Below are positions 7,171 through 14,292 of a stretch of DNA of 22,514 bases, piece after piece. Source of the DNA: CAZSWS01 sp964610765 (GTDB taxonomy: Bacteria > Bacteroidota > Bacteroidia > Bacteroidales > Tannerellaceae); contig CAZSWS010000048.1 in NCBI GenBank assembly GCA_964610765.1, positions 1 through 22,514 on the forward strand, written 5' to 3'. The translations under genes were made by a program, and so were the position numbers. The number at the start of each line of letters is the position of its first letter. The stretch's first letter is position 1. The notes below the pieces were generated by a model that was not told the DNA's origin, ran no database searches, and saw only the letters and a program-made list of their open reading frames with translations.

Positions 7171-8133
7171 TTAGTTGTTTTTTGAACGTTTAACATGAAT
7201 GATATAAGGATATATAATAAAATACCAAATAATAAATGCAGCAGAAAGAAGGATGATGCTTAGGTTGAAATAGACAGGCATCTCTGTCAAACGAGTTAAG
7301 AAGCTTTCGATGAAAGCTGCAACGAGGAAGACCGGAATAAGACCTAAAATGACCTTTACCGCATCATTGCCGGCCATGCGGAGTGACTGTGAGCGTTTGT
7401 ATGTGCCGGGAAAAAGAATACTATTGCCCAGTATGATGCCGGCTCCTCCGGCAATCACAATGGCAGATATCTCTAGCGTACCATGTAGCCAGATGCTTAA
7501 GGCCGATACCTTGAGCAAGCCCTCTTGAAAAAAGAAATATTGAAATACACCCAACATAACTCCGTTTGAAAAAAGAATATAAATACTCCCTACCGAAAGA
7601 AATATCCCGGCGATGAAAGCCAGAAAAGACACTCGGATATTGTTGGTGGCTATCGCTGTAAACATGGGAGTGCTATCGCTGCTTTTATAAATAGCCATAG
7701 GGTCTCCTTTGGCAATGTTGCTCTTGGTGACTTGCATATAACGTTCGCCCAAAATGAAATTAGTGAAGTCGTTCTCTTGTTGTTGAGAGAATGCCCCGAT
7801 TAGAACACCCATGAATAAAGCAAGAAAGGAGAGAAGCATCTCTTTTCTTCGTTTATACATGATTAGTGGAAGCTCTTCTTTCCAAAAGTAGAAGAAGGCA
7901 TCTTTTCGTTTTTTCTTGTATTTGGTGATGTCTATAAAGTAGCGTGAGGCTATTTGATTGAGGTATTTAACGGTTTGCGAGTTTTGATAAAAAGTACGGG
8001 CATATGATAAATCATCTGCTATTTCTATCAAGTTGTTTGATAGATCATCTGCTGAGGTTTCTTTACTTATACTTTGCTCCTCAATTCTTTCCCATTTATC
8101 AATGTTCTGCTTTATAAAGGCCGCCTCTCTCAT
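7171..8133 (-). CDS. SpoIIM-like (stage II sporulation protein M) membrane protein
   Basis: The product is 320 residues. It has a charged cytoplasmic N-terminus of about 95 residues, then membrane segments near 99-116, 168-188, 219-238, 258-278 and 290-312. The diagnostic motif HGTLEISAIVIAGGAG (217-232) is present. In endospore formers SpoIIM is part of the DMP complex with the peptidoglycan enzymes SpoIID and SpoIIP. Bacteroidota do not sporulate, and here the homolog is paired with RDD and MoxR genes, so the sporulation name should not be read as function. It is the first gene of the minus-strand cluster, with a -7 box at 8187-8194. RDD lies divergently across a 186-base gap. Confidence 0.9.
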   Translation of the reverse strand: MREAAFIKQNIDKWERIEEQSISKETSADDLSNNLIEIADDLSYARTFYQNSQTVKYLNQIASRYFIDITKYKKKRKDAFFYFWKEELPLIMYKRRKEMLLSFLALFMGVLIGAFSQQQENDFTNFILGERYMQVTKSNIAKGDPMAIYKSSDSTPMFTAIATNNIRVSFLAFIAGIFLSVGSIYILFSNGVMLGVFQYFFFQEGLLKVSALSIWLHGTLEISAIVIAGGAGIILGNSILFPGTYKRSQSLRMAGNDAVKVILGLIPVFLVAAFIESFLTRLTEMPVYFNLSIILLSAAFIIWYFIIYPYIIHVKRSKNN

Positions 8134-8186
8134 CCCGCTAATTAAAGTAAATATTCAAAGGGTGGTATGGAATATGTTCTTTATTA

Positions 8187-8194
8187 CAAAGATA
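8187..8194 (-). promoter_or_regulatory. Bacteroides-type -7 box for the SpoIIM-MoxR operon
   Basis: The minus strand reads TATCTTTG, an exact match to TAnnTTTG, 53 bases upstream of the SpoIIM ATG. No good -33 box is visible. It is the only strong promoter signal I find for the seven-gene cluster. Confidence 0.65.
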
Positions 8195-8319
8195 ACTATT
8201 TGCATTCGTTCTCCTAATTTTTGTTATTATAATTGAACATATAGAAAGTGAAAAGTGCTGCTGTTTAAGGTAGATGTAGAAAACTATGACTATATTTCGA
8301 CTTTATTTATAGATTGATT

Positions 8320-9066
8320 ATGTCGATACAGGTTCAAACAGCTTATAATGTTGTGATAGACTACAATACTGCCAACTCGTGGAAAAGATCATTGGCTTAT
8401 ATAACCGACTTTTTTATCATTGCTTCGTGGTTTTTTATATTCACAGTATTTGTGTTCTCTATCTCATTTCAGAGTTTCTCATTTAAGGGGGAGTATATGA
8501 GTATGCTGTATATACTCGTGGTGCTTTTTCCCGTATCTTTTTATCATTTGCTTTTTGAATATTTCAATAATGGACAATCACCCGGTAAAATGCTAATGAA
8601 TATTCGTGTTATCCATACGAATGGGACACATCCGGGGCTGTCAGCTTATCTTATTCGCTGGCTGTTCAGACCTTTCGATTTTTTGCTGACTTACGGGATG
8701 CTTGCTTTTATTATGATTGGATTTACTAAAAATGCCCAGCGTCTGGGAGATTATGTGGCTGATACGACCGTTATTAATCTGAAAGTAGCGGGGACTGATA
8801 AGAATATTTCGTCCGAAGATTTAAGCTTCCGCAAGCAATATAAAGTAACCTATCCTAATTTGCTTACGTTGTTGTCTGACAAAGATATTCAAGTGATTAT
8901 ATCGGTGATGCATAATAATTCGGCTGATAAAACCCTGCTTGCTAATAAATTAGAAGAAGTGACCGGCTATCCTTATGATAAGAAAAGAATAAATGGAGTG
9001 ACCGAATATCTGAATACTATTTTGAACGACTATAATTACTTAGCTTCACAAGGATTGGGTGCATAA
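8320..9066 (+). CDS. RDD family membrane protein
   Basis: The 248-residue protein starts at the ATG giving MSIQVQTAYN; an in-frame TTG two codons earlier is less likely. It has the RDD architecture: first helix with R23 and D30 in WKRSLAYITDFF, second helix near 60-80, the loop motif GQSPGKMLMNIRV (85-97), a third helix containing RPFDF (117-121), and the closing motif NAQRLGDYVADTTVI (138-152). A cytoplasmic tail of about 95 residues follows. RDD proteins are of uncertain function; some have been linked to Na+ transport. Divergent placement next to SpoIIM is a recurrent arrangement in Bacteroidota as I recall it and suggests membership of the same system. A near-match -7 sequence TATATTTC lies at 8291-8298. 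Confidence 0.88.
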   Translation: MSIQVQTAYNVVIDYNTANSWKRSLAYITDFFIIASWFFIFTVFVFSISFQSFSFKGEYMSMLYILVVLFPVSFYHLLFEYFNNGQSPGKMLMNIRVIHTNGTHPGLSAYLIRWLFRPFDFLLTYGMLAFIMIGFTKNAQRLGDYVADTTVINLKVAGTDKNISSEDLSFRKQYKVTYPNLLTLLSDKDIQVIISVMHNNSADKTLLANKLEEVTGYPYDKKRINGVTEYLNTILNDYNYLASQGLGA

Positions 9067-9076
9067 AAAAGAGCAG

Positions 9077-9124
9077 AAATAGCTGCTTTGTTCCGTATAT
9101 CCATCAATCAGCTATTTATTTTTC
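9077..9124 (+). terminator. Intrinsic terminator of the RDD gene
   Basis: AAATAGCTG (9077-9085) pairs perfectly with CAGCTATTT (9109-9117) across a 23-base loop, followed by a T-rich tract ATTTTTC. It lies 10 bases after the RDD stop. Confidence 0.65.
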
Positions 9125-9154
9125 AGCTCCTATATGTAATTGTTTAAAAAGTTA

Positions 9155-9162
9155 TATCTTTG
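9155..9162 (+). promoter_or_regulatory. Bacteroides-type -7 box for tRNA-Ala
   Basis: TATCTTTG on the plus strand ends 32 bases before the mature tRNA 5' end, which predicts a short leader of roughly 25 bases to be removed by RNase P. No clear -33 box is visible. Confidence 0.65.
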
Positions 9163-9194
9163 CACCAGCTTCGTCTAAGCGATGCATACATCTT

Positions 9195-9268
9195 GGGGCA
9201 TTAGCTCATCTGGCTAGAGCGCAACACTGGCAGTGTTGAGGTGATCAGTTCGAGTCTGATATGCTCCA
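9195..9268 (+). tRNA. tRNA-Ala (anticodon GGC)
   Basis: The 74-base gene folds as a full cloverleaf. The acceptor GGGGCAT (9195-9201) pairs with ATGCTCC (9261-9267), and the anticodon stem CAACA/TGTTG encloses the loop CTGGCAG, giving anticodon GGC. The T arm is ATCAG-TTCGAGT-CTGAT. The third acceptor pair is G3:U70, the main identity element for alanyl-tRNA synthetase, which confirms alanine independently of the anticodon. The discriminator is A. The 3' CCA is not encoded (CAT follows) and must be added by nucleotidyltransferase. It stands alone between convergent RDD and ppdK genes, with its own promoter and terminator. Confidence 0.97.
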
Positions 9269-9273
9269 CATTT

Positions 9274-9310
9274 AAAAAGCCCTCATGCAACAATTGCGTG
9301 AGGGCTTTTT
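9274..9310 (+). terminator. Intrinsic terminator of tRNA-Ala
   Basis: A 17-bp stem (9274-9290 with 9294-9310) encloses the loop CAA and ends in TTTTT. The single non-Watson-Crick pair is T with G on the plus strand (a U-G wobble in RNA) and would be an A-C mismatch on the minus strand. That supports use by the plus-strand tRNA transcript. Confidence 0.85.
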
Positions 9311-9354
9311 AAATTTACTCCATTGGTAAGAGCTTGCATTGTATGTGAACAATA

Positions 9355-9387
9355 AAAAAGGAGAGACAATCATTGCCTCTCCTTTTT
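9355..9387 (-). terminator. Intrinsic terminator of ppdK
   Basis: Read on the minus strand, AAAAAGGAGAGGCAAT pairs with ATTGTCTCTCCTTTTT. The one imperfect pair is a G-U wobble on this strand (an A-C mismatch on the plus strand), consistent with minus-strand transcription. It lies 20 bases after the ppdK stop. The stretch 9311-9354 between this and the tRNA terminator holds nothing I can identify. Confidence 0.82.
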
Positions 9388-9406
9388 CGATATATACCAC
9401 GGGGTA

Positions 9407-12136
9407 TTATTTGCTTTCTTCTTCGATAACAGCTTGAGCTGCTGAAATGCGTGCGATAGGCACACGGAATGGTGAACAAGAAACGTAGTCTAAACCAATT
9501 GTGTGGCAGAACTTTACTGAACTAGGTTCTCCACCATGTTCTCCGCAAATACCACATTTTAGGTTCGCTCTGGTAGCGCGTCCTTTTTCAGTAGCCATAC
9601 GCATCAATTGACCAACACCTTTTTGATCCAATACTTGGAAGGGGTCAACATCTAAAATGTTCTTTTCTAGATATACAGGTAAGAATGAGCCGATGTCATC
9701 ACGTGAATATCCATAAGTCATTTGAGTCAAGTCATTTGTTCCGTATGAGAAGAATTCAGCTGCAGATGCAATTTCGTCAGCAGTAAGAGCAGCACGTGGA
9801 ACTTCGATCATTGTACCTACTAAGTAGTCAACGCTCATTCCGGCTTCTTTGAATAGCTCTTCAGCTGTTTGACGGATTACTTTTTCTTGCTCTAGGAATT
9901 CGTTCAATATTCCAACTAGTGGAACCATGATTTCAGGATAAACGTTTACTCCTTCTTTCTTCAGCTCTAGAGCTGCTCCAAGAATAGCTTTCGTTTGCAT
10001 CTCTGTGATTTCTGGATAGGTGTTTCCTAAGCGACAACCACGATGTCCTAACATGGGGTTAAGTTCATTCAATGACTCAACACGGCTTTGAATAGTTTCT
10101 AATGGTAGTCCCATTGTTTCAGCCATTTCTTCTTGTCCTTTCAAGTCGTGTGGAACAAACTCATGTAAAGGTGGGTCAAGAAGGCGAACTGTTACAGGTA
10201 GGTCATGCATTGCTTTGAATATGCCTTTGAAGTCTTCTTTTTGGTATGGAAGAATTGAGTTTAGAGCTGCTTTGCGATCTTCTAATGTTTCTGATAAAAT
10301 CATCTTGCGGATTGCACGGATTTTTTCTCCTTCGAAGAACATATGCTCTGTACGACAAAGTCCAATACCAACTGCACCAAAGTTGCGAGCTGTTGTTGCA
10401 TCATTAGGTGTATCTGCATTAGTACGTATTTTTAATTTAGCATACTTATCAGACAGCTTCATTAATTTTTCGAAGTCTTCATTGATTTCTGCAGCTGATG
10501 TTGCCACTTGTCCTTTGAATACTTCTCCGGTTGTTCCGTTTAATGAGATGAAATCTCCTTCTTTTAACGTAACACCTTTAGCGGTTATCGTTCTGTTTTT
10601 ATAATCAATAATCAATTCTCCAGCTCCGGAAACACAACATTTACCCATACCACGAGCAACCACTGCAGCGTGAGAAGTCATACCTCCGCGAGCAGTTAGG
10701 ATACCGGCAGAAACTGACATACCTTGTAGGTCTTCAGGAGATGTTTCATTGCGTACTAAAATAACGGGTAATCCTTGTTCGAAATAGTGGCTGGCATCTT
10801 CCGGGAAGAATACGATTTGTCCCGTAGCTGCACCTGGAGAAGCTGGAAGTCCTTTTGTTAACAATTCAGCGTTCTTTATTGCATTCTTGTCAAAAACAGG
10901 GTGTAATAATTCGTCCAGTTTGTTGGGCTCAATTCGTTTGATTGCTGTTTTTTCGTCAATCTTTCCTTCGGCTAATAAGTCCATGGCTATTTTAACCATA
11001 GCACCACCTGTGCGTTTACCGCTTCTGGTTTGCAAGAACCATAATTTACCTTCTTGTACGGTAAATTCCATGTCTTGCATATCTTTATAATGCTCTTCAA
11101 GTTTGGTTTGGATGGCATCCATCTCTTTGTAGATTTCAGGCATAACCTCTTCTAAAGAAAGATGATTTTTTAGTCGTTCCTCAGCTGAAACTCCCATAAC
11201 AGCAGCAGCACGTTCTGAACCAATTTTTGTGATTTGAAGTGGTGTGCGGATTCCTGCAACTACGTCTTCTCCTTGCGCATTGATAAGGTATTCACCGTTG
11301 AAAAGGTTTTCTCCGGTTGCTGCATCACGCGAGAAGCAAACACCTGTTGCTGAAGAGTCTCCCATGTTTCCAAATACCATAGCTTGGATATTTACGGCTG
11401 TTCCCCACTCAGCAGGGATTCCTTCCATTTTGCGATATAGAATAGCGCGTTCGTTCATCCATGAGTCAAATACCGAGCAGATAGATCCCCAAAGTTGCTC
11501 GTAAGCATTGGTTGGGAAATCATGACCTGTTTGTTGTTTAACGGCTGCTTTGAATTGTGAAACCAATTCTTTTAGATCTTCAACAGTTAGTTCGTTGTCT
11601 AATTCAACGCCTCTTGACGTTTTCATTTTGTCGATTAGCTCTTCAAACGGATCGCGATCTTCTTTGTTTACCGGTTTCATTCCTAATACAACATCACCGT
11701 ACATTTGTACGAAACGTCTGTATGAGTCCCAAGCAAAGCGTGCGTTTCCGGTTTTTCTAGCTAAACCTTCTACCACTTCGTCATTGAGGCCTAAGTTTAG
11801 AATCGTGTCCATCATGCCTGGCATAGATGCTCTTGCACCTGACCGAACGGAAACCAATAGAGGATTCTCAATATCTCCAAATTTAGAGTTCATTATTTCT
11901 TCGACATGAGCTATGGCTTGTTCCACCTCTTTTTCTAATAGCTCAATCACTCTTCCTTTGCCTAATTTGAAATATTCGGAGCAAACTTCAGTAGTAACTG
12001 TAAATCCCGGAGGAACTGGTACCCCAATTAAATTCATTTCAGCCAGGTTGGCACCCTTGCCACCTAATAGGTTTTTCATGTCTGCCTTGCCTTCGGCACG
12101 ACCATTCCCAAATTCGTAAACTCTTTTTACGTCCAT
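9407..12136 (-). CDS. ppdK: Pyruvate, phosphate dikinase (PPDK)
   Basis: PPDK interconverts pyruvate + ATP + Pi with phosphoenolpyruvate + AMP + PPi in the cytosol. In anaerobes it can serve glycolysis or PEP synthesis. The 909-residue protein shows the ATP-grasp N-terminal domain (GGKGANLAEM at 25-34; SVRSGARASMPGMMDTILNL at 96-115, a stretch characteristic of PPDK). The swivelling phosphohistidine domain has TARGGMTSHAAVVARGMG with His489 as the phosphocarrier. The C-terminal TIM-barrel contains IGLCRTEHMF, GHRGCRLG, FSYGTNDLTQMTYG and the catalytic-Cys motif CGICGEHGG. The SARAS/PGMMDT pattern and the CGICGEH ending separate it from PEP synthase. It is a single-gene unit with its own -7 box and terminator. 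Confidence 0.97.
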   Translation of the reverse strand: MDVKRVYEFGNGRAEGKADMKNLLGGKGANLAEMNLIGVPVPPGFTVTTEVCSEYFKLGKGRVIELLEKEVEQAIAHVEEIMNSKFGDIENPLLVSVRSGARASMPGMMDTILNLGLNDEVVEGLARKTGNARFAWDSYRRFVQMYGDVVLGMKPVNKEDRDPFEELIDKMKTSRGVELDNELTVEDLKELVSQFKAAVKQQTGHDFPTNAYEQLWGSICSVFDSWMNERAILYRKMEGIPAEWGTAVNIQAMVFGNMGDSSATGVCFSRDAATGENLFNGEYLINAQGEDVVAGIRTPLQITKIGSERAAAVMGVSAEERLKNHLSLEEVMPEIYKEMDAIQTKLEEHYKDMQDMEFTVQEGKLWFLQTRSGKRTGGAMVKIAMDLLAEGKIDEKTAIKRIEPNKLDELLHPVFDKNAIKNAELLTKGLPASPGAATGQIVFFPEDASHYFEQGLPVILVRNETSPEDLQGMSVSAGILTARGGMTSHAAVVARGMGKCCVSGAGELIIDYKNRTITAKGVTLKEGDFISLNGTTGEVFKGQVATSAAEINEDFEKLMKLSDKYAKLKIRTNADTPNDATTARNFGAVGIGLCRTEHMFFEGEKIRAIRKMILSETLEDRKAALNSILPYQKEDFKGIFKAMHDLPVTVRLLDPPLHEFVPHDLKGQEEMAETMGLPLETIQSRVESLNELNPMLGHRGCRLGNTYPEITEMQTKAILGAALELKKEGVNVYPEIMVPLVGILNEFLEQEKVIRQTAEELFKEAGMSVDYLVGTMIEVPRAALTADEIASAAEFFSYGTNDLTQMTYGYSRDDIGSFLPVYLEKNILDVDPFQVLDQKGVGQLMRMATEKGRATRANLKCGICGEHGGEPSSVKFCHTIGLDYVSCSPFRVPIARISAAQAVIEEESK

Positions 12137-12187
12137 AAACTCTAAAAATATAAATTATGATTAGTAATAATTTTTCCTAAACGAATG

Positions 12188-12195
12188 CAAAGATA
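12188..12195 (-). promoter_or_regulatory. Bacteroides-type -7 box for ppdK
   Basis: The minus strand reads TATCTTTG, 51 bases upstream of the ppdK ATG. The leader is A/T-rich with no Shine-Dalgarno sequence. A direct repeat TTAGTAAT lies on either side (12161-12168 and 12213-12220); its meaning is unknown. Confidence 0.68.
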
Positions 12196-12280
12196 ATGCA
12201 ACAAAACAACTTTTAGTAATTTATCTGCTTGGTTTAATGATTTTTGGGTTTTAAGCTATCGAAAAAAAAGTATTGCATAA

Positions 12281-12314
12281 AAAAACCGGACGGAATGATT
12301 TCCGCCCGGTTTTT
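12281..12314 (-). terminator. Intrinsic terminator of rpsA
   Basis: Arms 12281-12295 and 12300-12314 form a GC-rich stem with a four-base loop flanked by A and T runs. The single imperfect pair is G-U on the minus strand and A-C on the plus strand, which assigns it to rpsA. It lies 20 bases beyond the rpsA stop. Confidence 0.85.
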
Positions 12315-12334
12315 GATGTATTGTAACTTGAATA

Positions 12335-14110
12335 TTATTCGTTGCCTTCTAGCTTTTCTTTAAGTGCAGCTAATTCTTCAATGTCACCTAAAGTTGTTTT
12401 CTCCATAGCACCTGTGCTGGTGGATACTTCTTCTTTTGGTTGTCTGGTTCTTTTCTCTTCCTTTTTTGAAGTTTTTTGTTTGTCTTCAAAAATACGGCTG
12501 TGAGAAAGGATGATGCGCTTGGCTTCTTTATTGAATTCGATAATCTTGAACTCTAGTTTTTCATCCTGTTGAGCTTGTGAACCGTCTTCTTTCACCAGAT
12601 GTTTTGGAGTGGCAAAACCTTCTACGCCATAAGGTAGAGAAATTACAGCTCCTTTATCAAGCATCTCAATAATTGTACCTTCATGTACAGAACCTACTGT
12701 GAAGATGGTTTCAAAAACATCCCAAGGATTTTCTTCCAGTTGCTTATGACCAAGGCTTAAGCGACGGTTTTCTTTATCGATTTCTAATACTTGAACTTCA
12801 ATGTCAGCATCAATTTGCGTGAATTCGCTCGGATGTTTGATTTTCTTCGTCCAAGATAGGTCAGAAATATGGATTAATCCATCAACGCCTTCTTCTAGCT
12901 CTACAAATACACCGAAGTTTGTGAAGTTACGTACTTTGGCTGTATGTTGTGAAGCAACTGGGAAGCGCTCTTCGATGTTTTCCCATGGATCCGGTTTTAG
13001 TTGTTTGATGCCCAATGACATTTTACGCTCGTCACGATCTAAAGTAAGAATCACTGCTTCTACTTCGTCGCCCACTTTCATAAAGTCTTGTGCACTGCGT
13101 AAGTGTTGTGTCCAGCTCATTTCTGATACGTGGATTAGTCCTTCAACACCCGGTGCTATTTCGATAAATGCACCATAATCTGCCATCACAACTACTTTGC
13201 CTTTTACTTTGTCACCTACTTTCAATTCAGCATCTAAAGCATCCCATGGGTGAGGAGTAAGTTGTTTAAGACCTAAAGCGATACGTTTTTTCTCGTCATC
13301 AAAGTCAAGAATAACAACGTTTACTTTTTCGTCTAGCTGTACGATTTCTTCCGGATGTGAAACGCGACCCCAAGAAAGGTCTGTGATGTGTACTAAACCA
13401 TCTACGCCACCCAAGTCGATAAATACTCCGTATGAAGTGATGTTTTTAACGGTACCTTCCAGTACTTGACCTTTTTCAAGTTTAGAGATAATCTCTTTCT
13501 TTTGTTGTTCAAGTTCTGCTTCGATAAGTGCTTTGTGAGAAACAACCACGTTTTTAAACTCTTGATTGATTTTAACAATCTTGAATTCCATTGTTTTGCC
13601 AACAAAAACGTCGTAGTCACGAATAGGTTTCACATCAATTTGTGAACCCGGTAAGAATGATTCAATGCCGAATACATCAACAATCATACCGCCCTTCGTG
13701 CGACATTTGATATATCCTTTGATTACTTCTTCTTTTTCAAGTGCTTCGTTCACGCGATCCCAAGCGCGTGTAGCACGTGCTTTTTTGTGAGAAAGAATTA
13801 ATTGTCCTTTTTTGTCTTCCTGATTTTCGATGTAAACTTCTACTTCGTCGCCTACTTTTAATTCAGGGTTGTAGCGAAATTCAGACATAGGCACTACGCC
13901 GTCTGATTTGTAACCAATATTTACTACTACTTCGCGTTTGTTCATAGTAGTAACTGTACCCATAACCACTTCTTTGTCTTTGACCGTGCTAAGTGTATCG
14001 TCATAGGTTTTTACAAGTTCCTCGGAAGGAATTTCTGACAAGGCTTCACCTTGTTCAAATGCGTCCCAATCAAAGTTTTCAACCGGAACAATGTTTTTTA
14101 AATTCTCCAT
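12335..14110 (-). CDS. rpsA: 30S ribosomal protein S1
   Basis: S1 binds single-stranded mRNA leaders and brings them to the 30S subunit. The 591-residue product has six S1 (OB-fold) domains at about 46-109, 126-193, 214-282, 299-369, 386-456 and 473-539. The third to fifth are the most regular, with motifs such as GVFIDLGGVDGLVHITDLSW, GAFIEIAPGVEGLIHVSEMSW and GVFVELEEGVDGLIHISDLSW. A basic, low-complexity linker (about 543-575) and a short acidic helix close the protein. Most genes here lack Shine-Dalgarno sequences, so S1-mediated recruitment is likely important for their translation. The gene stands alone, with a leader of about 60 bases; autoregulation, known for E. coli rpsA, is possible but not visible. 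Confidence 0.97.
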   Translation of the reverse strand: MENLKNIVPVENFDWDAFEQGEALSEIPSEELVKTYDDTLSTVKDKEVVMGTVTTMNKREVVVNIGYKSDGVVPMSEFRYNPELKVGDEVEVYIENQEDKKGQLILSHKKARATRAWDRVNEALEKEEVIKGYIKCRTKGGMIVDVFGIESFLPGSQIDVKPIRDYDVFVGKTMEFKIVKINQEFKNVVVSHKALIEAELEQQKKEIISKLEKGQVLEGTVKNITSYGVFIDLGGVDGLVHITDLSWGRVSHPEEIVQLDEKVNVVILDFDDEKKRIALGLKQLTPHPWDALDAELKVGDKVKGKVVVMADYGAFIEIAPGVEGLIHVSEMSWTQHLRSAQDFMKVGDEVEAVILTLDRDERKMSLGIKQLKPDPWENIEERFPVASQHTAKVRNFTNFGVFVELEEGVDGLIHISDLSWTKKIKHPSEFTQIDADIEVQVLEIDKENRRLSLGHKQLEENPWDVFETIFTVGSVHEGTIIEMLDKGAVISLPYGVEGFATPKHLVKEDGSQAQQDEKLEFKIIEFNKEAKRIILSHSRIFEDKQKTSKKEEKRTRQPKEEVSTSTGAMEKTTLGDIEELAALKEKLEGNE

Positions 14111-14178
14111 TCTAATTGTTAATAATCTTTTTTTAATTAATAAGTTAGACTTTATGTTGTTTTCTCCAAAAAGTGCGG

Positions 14179-14210
14179 CAAAGATACCGTTTTTTATTGA
14201 AACTCTGCAA
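14179..14210 (-). promoter_or_regulatory. rpsA promoter (-7 and -33 boxes)
   Basis: On the minus strand TATCTTTG (14186-14179) is preceded, after a 21-base spacer, by CTTG with TTG at 14210-14208, the best -33 match in the window. The predicted 5' leader runs about 60 bases to the ATG at 14110 and is A/T-rich. Confidence 0.72.
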
Positions 14211-14226
14211 GAAACCTTTAAAAAAC

Positions 14227-14263
14227 AACTCGCTTAGAAGGAGTTTTCTCTTCTGAGCGAGTT
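14227..14263 (-). terminator. Intrinsic terminator of the metallopeptidase gene
   Basis: Arms 14227-14240 and 14250-14263 form a 14-bp stem with one imperfect pair. On the minus strand the stem is followed by GTTTTTTAAA, giving the T-tract. It lies 30 bases beyond the stop of the metallopeptidase gene and just upstream of the rpsA promoter, which it insulates. Confidence 0.75.
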
Positions 14264-14292
14264 AGATGTTTAAAAAATAAGTTTTAGCAGGC

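Noticed and set aside
7171..8133. Evidence of a spore-forming organism from SpoIIM
   Set aside because: SpoIIM-like proteins are widespread outside spore formers, and the promoters and gene content here are of Bacteroidota type.
9195..9310. Integration (att) site at tRNA-Ala
   Set aside because: tRNA 3' ends are common att sites, but there is no repeated tRNA fragment, integrase or foreign-looking gene nearby.
10215..12119. Several open frames on the plus strand opposite ppdK
   Set aside because: The minus-strand PPDK is complete with all motifs; the plus-strand frames are shadows of its codon bias.
13402..13620. 72-codon minus-strand frame inside rpsA
   Set aside because: It is an alternative frame within the third S1 domain region of an intact gene, with no independent signals.
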